NCBI RefSeq assembly: GCF_001672915.1
Contig: NZ_LZKR01000217.1
Coordinates: 1 to 64,000, forward strand
Source of the DNA: Mycobacterium sp. 1245805.9
GTDB lineage: Bacteria > Actinomycetota > Actinomycetes > Mycobacteriales > Mycobacteriaceae
Direction of reading: 5' to 3'
Length of the DNA stretch: 64,000 nucleotides
Both the position numbers and the translations under genes were made by a program. Positions 44,776 through 52,496 of this stretch are shown here, piece by piece. Within the stretch, counting starts at the first letter, position 1; the number at the start of each line of letters is the position of its first letter. The notes under the pieces were generated by a model, which worked only from the letters and a program-made list of their open reading frames with translations, was not told the origin of the DNA and made no database searches.

Positions 44776-44797
44776 GACTTAGAGCTAACTCTAAGTC
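44776..44797. promoter_or_regulatory. MerR operator/promoter dyad
   Basis: GACTTAGAG-CTAA-CTCTAAGTC is a 22-bp inverted repeat with perfect 9-bp arms. TTGACT at 44774-44779 is a -35 for the rightward gene. The dyad lies between divergent merR (44749) and the oxidoreductase (44811), the usual layout for MerR-activated promoters. Confidence 0.75.
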
Positions 44798-44810
44798 GTT
44801 GACTGGGAGC

Positions 44811-45266
44811 ATGCACAATCCCAGGCTTGACGAGCTGAGAAGCGCCCGCTACGCCCTGCTCCGGTCCTTCCGCCGCGACGGCGCCCCCGTGGACACCCCG
44901 ATCTGGTTCGGGCTGGACGGGGACGCGCTGGTGTTCCGAACCAAGGTGGGGCCCAAGACCAGGCGGCTGGCGGCGCGCCGCGACGTCGAACTCGCCGCCT
45001 GCGACTATCGGGGGCGGGTGCGCCCGGGCGGGCAGGCGACGTCCTGGCTGGCCGGCCGCGCGACGATCCTGTCCGGCGCCGAGGCCGAGCGGGCCAACCG
45101 CCTGCTGCACCGGCGCTACGGCTGGCAGTGGAACATCGTCCCGCTGATCAAAGTTCCGGGCGTGACCAACGTCCACCAGGACCTATGCGTGCGCGAAAAG
45201 CTGCGGCGTGCCCGCGACCGTCGCGTCTGGACCGACAGCGCCATCGTGCGGGTGGACCTGCCATGA
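44811..45266 (+). CDS. PPOX-class F420-dependent oxidoreductase-like protein
   Basis: 151 aa from ATG 44811 (TTG 44799 in frame is possible). Split-barrel flavin/deazaflavin fold: LRSARYALLRSFRRDGAPVDTPIWFGLDGDALVFRTKVGPKTRRL and VELAACDYRGRVRPG are typical of PPOX-class proteins binding F420 or biliverdin. The substrate is unknown. It faces a MerR regulator across a strong operator and overlaps the following metallo-beta-lactamase-fold gene by ATGA. Confidence 0.85.
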   Translation: MHNPRLDELRSARYALLRSFRRDGAPVDTPIWFGLDGDALVFRTKVGPKTRRLAARRDVELAACDYRGRVRPGGQATSWLAGRATILSGAEAERANRLLHRRYGWQWNIVPLIKVPGVTNVHQDLCVREKLRRARDRRVWTDSAIVRVDLP

Positions 45267-46209
45267 CCGCCACGCAGACCGGACGGCCCGACCCCGTCCG
45301 CTCCCCCACCGTCCTCGAATGCTGCGGCGCCGCAGCCGGACTCGTTCGAGGCCTGGTGTGGCCCAGACGGCTCGACCGGCAGCTCATCCGCAGCATCACC
45401 GACGGCGGACTGCCCGATCCCCGCGTCACCGTCTCGGTTACCCGGCTGCCGCAGCTGCCCGCGCGGTGCCGACCGCCGCCATCGCCGAGGGCACGTTTCG
45501 CCCTGCGCGCGTGGAGAACTCGCTGACGTCGTTCATCGTCACGCACCCGGAAGCCACGTTCATCGTCGACCCCGCCGTCTGCACCGACGTCGAACGACGG
45601 GCGATCGCCCAACTGCCCGCGGTGCTGCGTGGCGTGGTCCGACCACCCGCGGACACCATCCCCACCGTCGCGGCATTGGCGCGGCTGCCGGAAACGCCGC
45701 GGTTGGATTTCGCGTTACCCACCCACGCGCACTGGGATCACGTGTCGGGGCTGCTGGACCTGCCCGAGCTCCCAGTGCTCCTGCACCGCAAGGAAAACGA
45801 GTGGATCGGTGCCGGGATGGTGGCACCCGTGGGCGGTGTGCGCGATTCCCTGCGCGACCGGCCCCTCACGCAATACGACCTGGACGGTCCGCCGGTGCTG
45901 ACCTTCACCGCAAGGCACGACCTCTTCGGCGACAACTCCGTCCTCCTGGTGGACCTGGCCGGGCACACCCCCGGCAGCGTGGGAGTGCTCGCCCACACCG
46001 CCCGCGGCTGGATCCTGCTCGCCGGCGACGCCGCCTGGCACCGGCTGCAGATCGAGAAGGTCCGCCAAAAGGCCAGCTACCCAGGGGCTTTGGTGGACGT
46101 CGACCGCGACCAGACGTTCCGCACGCTGCACCGACTGCACCTGGCGCGGCACGCGGTGACGATCATCCCGACCCACGACCACCAGGCGGCGCTGGCGTTG
46201 CCCGCCTAA
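45263..46209 (+). pseudogene. Metallo-beta-lactamase-fold hydrolase, frameshifted
   Basis: ATG 45263 overlaps the preceding stop and encodes MTATQTGRPDPVRSPTVLECC... up to about VTRLPQLP, but this frame then stops at 45526 in unrelated sequence. The next frame continues the protein from about 45461 (RAVPTAAIAEGTFRPARVEN) to 46209. Adding one C to the CCC at 45458-45460 joins them into about 315 aa. The metal motif is PTHAHWDHVSG (HxHxDH), with later ligands in AGHTPGSVGV, LLAGDAAW and IIPTHDHQ. The substrate is unknown. It may be a real lesion or a sequence error. Tail overlaps the convergent cyclase gene by four bases. Confidence 0.8.
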
Positions 46210-49200
46210 CTCCCGGCGCGCTCCAGCAGAACCCGAGCCGCCGCCATGTGTCCTTCGAAGCCAAACGATGTTGACATCGCCCGATAGCGCTCGGCGAAGT
46301 CGTGATACGCGGCGTGTTCACCGCGAGCCCGCGCCAGCAACGCCCGCAACCGCAGCAGCGCAACGTCGAACAACACAAAACCGGGTTCGGTCGGCACGGC
46401 GGCCAGCCGCTCGACCGCTCCGGCAGCCTCATCCAGATCCTCTGGCCGGCCACGTTGCAGCAGCGTTTCCACGAAAGCCGTAGTGGCGGCCGCGCGGAAC
46501 GTCGTCGGGTCGGTTACGGAGTGCGCCTCCACAACCTCCCGCAGCTGCGCTATCGCATTGTCGAGTTCACCGGCACGTGCTAGCTCCCTGGCGCGCTCGA
46601 CATTGAGCTGCTGCAGAGCCGCCTGGTTGAGCCGATCGTGTGAGCCGGCCACCTGGGATTGGGCAAGCAGATCGAAACCTTGGGTGCGGTGCGCGCCCTC
46701 GAGTTGCACCAGGATGAGGCCGCGCAGAAACCTGGCCCACGCCAACGCGAATTGGTCTCCCCGCTCCTCGGCAGCGCGAAGGGCTTGTTCCGATTCGCTC
46801 AAAATCGCCGCGTCGGGAACCAGGAGCCCGTTTGCTACCCCGATGCCGTAGATGTGCAGGAGCATTATCGAACGCGTACCGGGTTCCAGCTCATCACCCA
46901 TAGCGACCGCGTGGTCGACATCCTGCCGCCAATGCGGTGCGCCCCAGCACATCCGGGCAGCAGCGCGCATCACTGTGGCGATTCTCGAGGACGACCCGAA
47001 AATAGTTTCGGCGTTCCGCGGATCCGCGCGCGCTTCGTCGATGATCCTGTCGGCCAAACGAACCACCTCGGCGAGCTCGCCGGCCCCGAACTTCGCGGTG
47101 AGGGCGCCCGGCCGCAGGGTGACGGAGAGAACCGGATCACCCAGCGAATCAAGAAGATTCACAAATTCCGCCACCATTGCCGCAGCTTGGCGGTAGCGGC
47201 CGTAGGTGTTGAGTGCCATAATCTGCCCGGCCATGCCCATGGCGAGCGAGGCTTTGTCATCGGCGGCGGTCGCCAGCACGTGCAGTTCGTCGAAGATGGT
47301 GTCGTCCACACGGCCGCCGAACCGCCAGGCGCTCAGGCAAAGCAGGGCGCGCGGGGCGATTTGCATTGCGGCGCGCCCCGGCTCGTCGCCCGGCAGCCGG
47401 TCCGCAACATGGCACGCGCGTTGCCAGCTCGTCCGCGCGGCGCGAATGTCGCGGCCCGTCAACCACGTCCCGGCCCGCATGTGCCACCCGAACGCTGCCG
47501 TCAGGTCACCGGCCGCCTCCAGATGTTCAGCGATCAGCGCCGCGTTCTCGTCCGCCGATCCGGGATCGCGCTCCGCAAGCGCGGCCGCCAGCCGCGTATG
47601 CAGCGCTGCGCGACCAGCCTTGAGCTGTGATCGATAGGCCACCGTCTGGATCAGGGGCTGGCGGAATGCGTACTCCGCGACCGGCGTAAAAGTCACCTGT
47701 TCGACCAGCTGGGCGTGCACCAGGTGATCCAGCGTCGAGCAATCCGCCAGCGCAGCCAGCAGGTCGGCGCGGAAGCGGACACCGATCACCGCCGCCGCGT
47801 TCAATGTCGCTTTGGTCGCGCCGTCCAGCCGGTCGATGCGCGCGGCGATGGCCGCCTGAAGCGTGGCCGGGACAGCGACATCGGTTGATCCGCTTGCGTT
47901 CAGGTACGCGCCGGGACCGCCTTGGAGCACATTGCGATCGGTCAGGTCGCGCACGATTTCCTCGACGAAAAACGGGTTGCCCGCCGCGCGCTCGGTGATC
48001 CGCTCGGCCAGCACGGCAACCGACGGGTCGGTACCCAGCAGCTGGACGACCAACGCTTTGGTATCCGAAAAGCTAAGCGGCGCAAGGGAGATTTTCTGTG
48101 CCCCGGCCAGCTGACTCAGCGCGCCGGTGTACTCGGGACGATAGGTGATCAGCACCAACGAATGGGTCCGGGGGACGACGCTGATGAAGTCGGCCAACAG
48201 TGATTCGCTGGTCGGATCGATCCAGTGAGCGTCTTCGATGACATAGACGGTGGGAGCGGTGCTGGCGAGGGCCGCATCGCAGACCAGCGCCGTCAGACGC
48301 CGCCGCCGGGCGTCGGGGGCGATATCGGGCAGTTCGTCGTCGGGGTCGCGGATTCCCAGTGTGTCCTCGAGCAGCACCTGATCGACGTGATCGGCGGCGG
48401 GCACTCTTTCGCGCAGAAGCGCCCTGGCCTGGTGGTCACTCATGTCTTCCACCCCGAATGCCGCCCGCAGCAGCCGCTCCACCACCAAGAAGGGGACTTC
48501 GCCGGTGTGGGATTCGCAGTACGTCGAGAAAACCCGCATCAAACGCGGTATCGCTACGGCCACAATCTCGTCGACAACGCGGCTCTTGCCGATCCCGACG
48601 GGACCGACCACTCCTACCACACAGCCACGACCCGCCGCCGCCCGATCAAGCAACGCCGTCAAGGTGGCGAGCTCCCATGTGCGCCCAACCAGCTTCGACA
48701 CCCGCCGGCTGTAATGAAAGCGCCCCGTGCGCATGGACAGCAACGGCCACGCGAGCACGGGGTTCTCGACACCCTTAAGGAGAACATTTTCGGGGGTGCC
48801 AAGCACGGCGACGTCGTCGACGAGGCGCGCGGTCGACTCGCTGAGCATGACTCCGCCGGGCGGCGCCACCGATTCCATCCGCTCCGCCATGCCGACCTGA
48901 CGACCGACGGCGGTGTAATTCCATGGGCTCGAGCCGACATCGCCGGCAATAACCTCGCCCGAGTTCAGCCCCGCTCGCAGTTGAAGGTGGATACCGTCCC
49001 GGCTCTCCACCTGCACGGCCAGCTCTTGCATCGCTTCCTGAATGTCCAGGGCTGCCAGGCATGCGCACAATGCGTGATCCTCGAGCGCGATCGGTGCCCC
49101 GAAAACGGCCATGATGCCGTCGCCGGTGAATTTGTCCACGGTCCCGGCGTAACGGTCAACTATCGCGGCGCAGCGGTCGAACAGGTCCGCCATGATCTCG

Positions 49201-49388
49201 CGCAAGCGCTCGGCACCGACGGCCTCCGCGATGTCCATCGAACCCACCACATCGGCGAATAACACCGTCACCTGCTTGTACTCCGCGGATTGCTGCGGCG
49301 TTATCGGCGAACCGCAGCTGTCGCAGAAACGGGCCCCCTCGCGAAGTTCGATTTCGCAGGTGGCACACGTGGACGCTGCCGCCGCCAT
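46206..49388 (-). CDS. Adenylate/guanylate cyclase-domain protein with AAA ATPase and TPR-like region
   Basis: 1060 aa from ATG 49388; the open frame extends 20 codons upstream without support. Order of parts: N-terminal zinc ribbon CATCEIELREGARFCDSCG, class III cyclase domain (about 40-210), STAND-type ATPase with P-loop GVVGPVGIGKSRVV (about residue 270), and a long helical TPR-like C-terminus (about 600-1060). In the cyclase, VTVLFADVVGSMD and VDKFTGDGIMAVFGAP hold the metal Asp residues. No LuxR DNA-binding domain is seen. Similar multidomain cyclases are expanded in mycobacteria; activity and signal are unknown. Confidence 0.88.
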   Translation of the reverse strand: MAAAASTCATCEIELREGARFCDSCGSPITPQQSAEYKQVTVLFADVVGSMDIAEAVGAERLREIMADLFDRCAAIVDRYAGTVDKFTGDGIMAVFGAPIALEDHALCACLAALDIQEAMQELAVQVESRDGIHLQLRAGLNSGEVIAGDVGSSPWNYTAVGRQVGMAERMESVAPPGGVMLSESTARLVDDVAVLGTPENVLLKGVENPVLAWPLLSMRTGRFHYSRRVSKLVGRTWELATLTALLDRAAAGRGCVVGVVGPVGIGKSRVVDEIVAVAIPRLMRVFSTYCESHTGEVPFLVVERLLRAAFGVEDMSDHQARALLRERVPAADHVDQVLLEDTLGIRDPDDELPDIAPDARRRRLTALVCDAALASTAPTVYVIEDAHWIDPTSESLLADFISVVPRTHSLVLITYRPEYTGALSQLAGAQKISLAPLSFSDTKALVVQLLGTDPSVAVLAERITERAAGNPFFVEEIVRDLTDRNVLQGGPGAYLNASGSTDVAVPATLQAAIAARIDRLDGATKATLNAAAVIGVRFRADLLAALADCSTLDHLVHAQLVEQVTFTPVAEYAFRQPLIQTVAYRSQLKAGRAALHTRLAAALAERDPGSADENAALIAEHLEAAGDLTAAFGWHMRAGTWLTGRDIRAARTSWQRACHVADRLPGDEPGRAAMQIAPRALLCLSAWRFGGRVDDTIFDELHVLATAADDKASLAMGMAGQIMALNTYGRYRQAAAMVAEFVNLLDSLGDPVLSVTLRPGALTAKFGAGELAEVVRLADRIIDEARADPRNAETIFGSSSRIATVMRAAARMCWGAPHWRQDVDHAVAMGDELEPGTRSIMLLHIYGIGVANGLLVPDAAILSESEQALRAAEERGDQFALAWARFLRGLILVQLEGAHRTQGFDLLAQSQVAGSHDRLNQAALQQLNVERARELARAGELDNAIAQLREVVEAHSVTDPTTFRAAATTAFVETLLQRGRPEDLDEAAGAVERLAAVPTEPGFVLFDVALLRLRALLARARGEHAAYHDFAERYRAMSTSFGFEGHMAAARVLLERAGS

Positions 49389-49528
49389 TCGGGCCCCTAA
49401 TTCTCGAGTACACCCACCCGATTCGCTAACAATAGGGCTTCGCGGCACGAATTGCCCTAGTTGAAATGATCGACCGCAACCGTTGTCAGTTGCACACCAA
49501 GACCCGACAGTCCAACCGCCACAGTCAA

Positions 49529-50260
49529 TTACTGGACGCGGACGAGGGAAACATCCACGGTGATGATCGCGAGGCTTTGCTCGGCGGTGCCGTCGTCGCC
49601 GCGCCGGTAGATGCGGCGGCGGGTCGGGAAGACGAACCCGTCGAACGTCTTGTGGTCGTCGGTGTAGTGCGCGACGGGAGCATTACCGGTCGCATCGGCG
49701 GCGTAGTCCATCCGGCGCAGCATGAAGTGCTGGTCGTAGTAAAAGACCTGATCGGAGTTGTGGTTGGCGTTGTTCGGCGGAAAGTGCACTGCGAGGCGCC
49801 ACCAGGTTTCGTCGCCTTCCCGCCACGGCTGGATTTCGCTGACCTGCACGCCGGGATAAGTGAAGCTGAACGGCTGCGTGAAGTAGTTCCAGTTTGCGGC
49901 GCTGGTGAAGTACGCGGTCTGGATCGCATCCCACTTGGTGGTCTGCAGGTCAAACGGGGGGAAGCTCGACCGCGGATCGGTGCGCACTTCAACGACTTTG
50001 CCGCTGGTAGTTCGAATGGCCAACCGTTCGGGATCCACGTCGAACACCGCACAGTGATCAGGCCCGGGAAAAGGTGTCGTCGTGATGTGTTCGCGGTGGG
50101 CGTCCATCGAGATCGTCAGCGCGGGCGCGAAGTCCGGCCAGCCTCGCAGGGCCCAAAACGGCCCGCCGACCGCGATCTCGGCGGTGACGGCGTTGACGTG
50201 GCCCCAGTTCGCCAGCCCGCCGTGGGCGTCCAGCACGCCGTCGAGAAGTTCGCTGCTCAT
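49529..50260 (-). CDS. Conserved unknown protein, third gene of HxlR-linked operon
   Basis: 243 aa from ATG 50260: AAGGAG is six bases upstream, whereas it directly abuts the alternative ATG 50266. The sequence starts MSSELLDGVLDAHGGLANWG and contains many beta-strand-like segments (VTAEIAVGGPFWAL, ITTTPFPGPDHCAVFD, WWRLAVHFPP, FYYDQHFMLRRMDY). The pattern resembles outer-membrane lipoprotein-carrier-like beta folds, but no signal peptide is present. No catalytic motif is recognised. It follows the hydrolase by ten bases. Confidence 0.8.
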   Translation of the reverse strand: MSSELLDGVLDAHGGLANWGHVNAVTAEIAVGGPFWALRGWPDFAPALTISMDAHREHITTTPFPGPDHCAVFDVDPERLAIRTTSGKVVEVRTDPRSSFPPFDLQTTKWDAIQTAYFTSAANWNYFTQPFSFTYPGVQVSEIQPWREGDETWWRLAVHFPPNNANHNSDQVFYYDQHFMLRRMDYAADATGNAPVAHYTDDHKTFDGFVFPTRRRIYRRGDDGTAEQSLAIITVDVSLVRVQ

Positions 50261-50270
50261 CTGCATCTCC

Positions 50271-51167
50271 TTAACGATTGGGGGACGGTGTTACGGGGGT
50301 GGCAATGGATCGCTTGATGAGATCGGCGACCGCGTCGGGCCGGTCCCATTGCGGCCAGTGGGATGCGCGATCGATCAGCTGCAATTCGCAGTTCGTGAAC
50401 TGAGCGCAAATGTGTTGCGCCACATCAGGAGTCAGATTCGGATCGTCGCGGCCGAATATTACCGACACCGGCACTTGAACGGCCCGCAGCCGCGCGGATG
50501 CGATCACGGCGTCCTGCCGGTCCAGTGCCGCGGGAAGACCGCCGGTCCATGACCGGATCTCGGCGAGCGCATCTGGTTGGCCGTCGTCGCCGAAAAATTG
50601 CGGCACGATGGACCTGACGCCGATGCCGTCGGGGGGAAGGCTCCCATCGAGGCCGAAGCGGCGGCCCGTATAGGCGAGCAGCCACAACCGTTGGTTGGGA
50701 TCGTCGAAGAGAGCGTTGGTCAAGGGTGTCAACGCGGGATCGGCCAGCAGAGCGATCATTTCGGGTAACCGAAGGTTCTGCTGTCGCCCGTAGTAGGTGT
50801 TGAGCAACACCAGCCGGGCGACGCGTTCCGGGTGGGCCACGGCGAACTCGATGGCTTCCGGTCCCGATGCGTCATGTCCGACCAGTACCACCTGCTCGAG
50901 TTCCAGGGCGTCGCAGACGGCCAGGAGCTCGTGCTGACGGCTGACGGCGCTCGATCCTCCCGGATCGCGCCGGCTTGATCGCCCGTAGCCGATCCAGTCG
51001 AATGTCACCACCCGCTGCGGCTCGAGTGGGCCGATGAGCCGGTCGTAGATGCGGGAGTCGTCGGGAAATCCGTGCATTGCCACGATCGCCGGAGTGCGGC
51101 CCGGATGGTCGCGCACATACAGTTGACCGCCGTCGTAATCGACGAGTCGCTCGGTTGCTTCATCCAT
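50271..51167 (-). CDS. Alpha/beta hydrolase with Asp nucleophile (epoxide hydrolase/dehalogenase-like)
   Basis: 298 aa from ATG 51167, overlapping the previous stop by eight bases. Typical HG oxyanion motif in AIVAMHGFPDDSRIYDRL. The nucleophile elbow is VVLVGHDASGPEA, with Asp in place of Ser as in epoxide hydrolases and haloalkane dehalogenases, and the catalytic His is in IDRASHWPQWDRP. The second acid is probably in VIFGRDDPNL. The substrate is unknown. The gene sits in a DUF302-hydrolase-unknown operon divergent from an HxlR regulator. Confidence 0.9.
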   Translation of the reverse strand: MDEATERLVDYDGGQLYVRDHPGRTPAIVAMHGFPDDSRIYDRLIGPLEPQRVVTFDWIGYGRSSRRDPGGSSAVSRQHELLAVCDALELEQVVLVGHDASGPEAIEFAVAHPERVARLVLLNTYYGRQQNLRLPEMIALLADPALTPLTNALFDDPNQRLWLLAYTGRRFGLDGSLPPDGIGVRSIVPQFFGDDGQPDALAEIRSWTGGLPAALDRQDAVIASARLRAVQVPVSVIFGRDDPNLTPDVAQHICAQFTNCELQLIDRASHWPQWDRPDAVADLIKRSIATPVTPSPNR

Positions 51168-51714
51168 GGTGCTGGCCTTGCTCGAGTTCGGCGGGCACCG
51201 GCAGCTCGAGCAGCGACAGCAGCTCGGCGAGCTTGGCGTCGAGCAGGCGGCCCACCTCGGTGATGCGGGGGTCGCCAAAGCTGGCGAACCGTGTCGAGGG
51301 TTGGTCGATGCTGAAATGGGTTGTGCCGGCTGAATCCTCGTAGATCGCCGTGCGCAGCGGGGCATAGAGCATGACCGCGGGATTGTGGCGATACATCGTC
51401 TCTACGACCACGTTGTTGCCCATCATGTAGGTCATCACGCGGGTCTGGTGCCCCAGCAGACGCATCATCGGTGTCGGATCCAGGGACCAAAACCGGGCAA
51501 ACGTGTGCGGTGTGTGCTCCGCGGTGTAGCGCACCACTTCGTCCAGGTCGCCCTTTTCCAGTAGGGCCCGCAGCTCCTCTGACCCGATATCGGGGACGAG
51601 TGTCTCGTAGCGTCGGCACAGATCGTCGAAGCCGCCATCGGCGTCGATCACCAGGCGATTGACTTGGTGAGTGACGGTGTGGGCGCCGACGGGGCTGGCA
51701 ACGGATGGCGTCAC
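51160..51714 (-). CDS. DUF302 family protein
   Basis: 184 aa from GTG 51714, with GGGAGGG five bases upstream. The DUF302 fold is suggested by VTHQVNRLVIDADGGFDDLCRRYETLVP, then MTYMMGNNVVVETMYRHNPAVMLYAPLRTAIYED and HFSIDQPSTRFASFGDPRITEVGRLLDAKLAELLSLL. DUF302 proteins are small cytosolic proteins of unknown function, often beside sulfur or stress genes. First gene of the operon divergent from HxlR. Confidence 0.85.
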   Translation of the reverse strand: MTPSVASPVGAHTVTHQVNRLVIDADGGFDDLCRRYETLVPDIGSEELRALLEKGDLDEVVRYTAEHTPHTFARFWSLDPTPMMRLLGHQTRVMTYMMGNNVVVETMYRHNPAVMLYAPLRTAIYEDSAGTTHFSIDQPSTRFASFGDPRITEVGRLLDAKLAELLSLLELPVPAELEQGQHHG

Positions 51715-51791
51715 GGGTTCCCTCCCAGATTTGGATTTCGTTTCCTCAACAAGGTCGATAAGACATGACTTTAAATCGTATAGATAACTTT

Positions 51792-51833
51792 TTCAACCAT
51801 CATGTTGAGAAACCAGTTTTCCGCAGGTAGACT
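51792..51833 (+). promoter_or_regulatory. Promoter and overlapping dyad of the HxlR gene
   Basis: TTGAGA (51805-51810), a 17-bp spacer and TAGACT (51828-51833) form a near-consensus promoter seven bases before ATG 51841, implying a leaderless mRNA. TCAAC-CATCAT-GTTGA (51793-51808) overlaps the -35, consistent with autorepression. Confidence 0.6.
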
Positions 51834-51840
51834 GGCCTTT

Positions 51841-52491
51841 ATGTCCGCCCGCAAGAGCTACAACCAGAACTGCCCCATCGCCAAGGGACTCGACGTGCTC
51901 GGCGAGCGGTGGACGTTGCTGATCCTGCGCGAGCTGCTTGCCGGACCGCGCCGCTACAGCGATCTGCGCGCCGAACTGCCCGGCATCGCGACCAACCTGC
52001 TTGCCGAGCGACTCAAGGAACTGGAAAAAGCCGGGCTGGTGGATCGCGCCGAGCTGCCGCCGCCGATTGCTCGCACCGTTTACACGCTCAGCGACACCGG
52101 CTGGCAGCGGGTGCTACCGATCCTGCAGAGCCTCGCCTGGTTCGGCCTTGATCAGCTCGACTCCATGGAAGGCGGCCCCGTCCCGCCGCTGACCGGATTC
52201 CTCGCGTTGATCGTGGTCCCCTTCGACCCGCTCAAGGCCGCGGGGCTGACTGCGGCTTATCGCGTCGAGATCGACGGGCGGCGGTTCGAATTCGCGGTCG
52301 ATCGTGGCCATCTGACGGCCGCTCGAGGCGAACCCGACGTGACGGTTACCGCGAGCGCCGCCGATCTCGCCACCGCGCGCCTCGGCTCCACCGAAGCCAA
52401 ACGCAGGGCAGCACTGCGGCGCATCAAATTCGACGGTGCACCCGCCGCCATCGCGTCGCTGCGCACCGCGTTTTCGTTGCCGGACGATTAA
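51841..52491 (+). CDS. HxlR family transcriptional regulator with C-terminal sterol-carrier-like domain
   Basis: 216 aa from ATG 51841. Winged-helix HxlR domain: NCPIAKGLDVLGERWTLLILRELLAGPRRYSDLRAELPGIATNLLAERLKELEKAGLV (about residues 10-100), with the usual single Cys near the N-terminus. A C-terminal extension of about 100 residues (VEIDGRRFEFAVDRGHLTAARGEPDVTVTASAADLATARLG) resembles an SCP2-like domain and may bind a lipid or other ligand. HxlR proteins often sense reactive aldehydes or quinones. Divergent from the DUF302-hydrolase operon, its likely target. Confidence 0.9.
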   Translation: MSARKSYNQNCPIAKGLDVLGERWTLLILRELLAGPRRYSDLRAELPGIATNLLAERLKELEKAGLVDRAELPPPIARTVYTLSDTGWQRVLPILQSLAWFGLDQLDSMEGGPVPPLTGFLALIVVPFDPLKAAGLTAAYRVEIDGRRFEFAVDRGHLTAARGEPDVTVTASAADLATARLGSTEAKRRAALRRIKFDGAPAAIASLRTAFSLPDD

Positions 52492-52496
52492 GTCCG

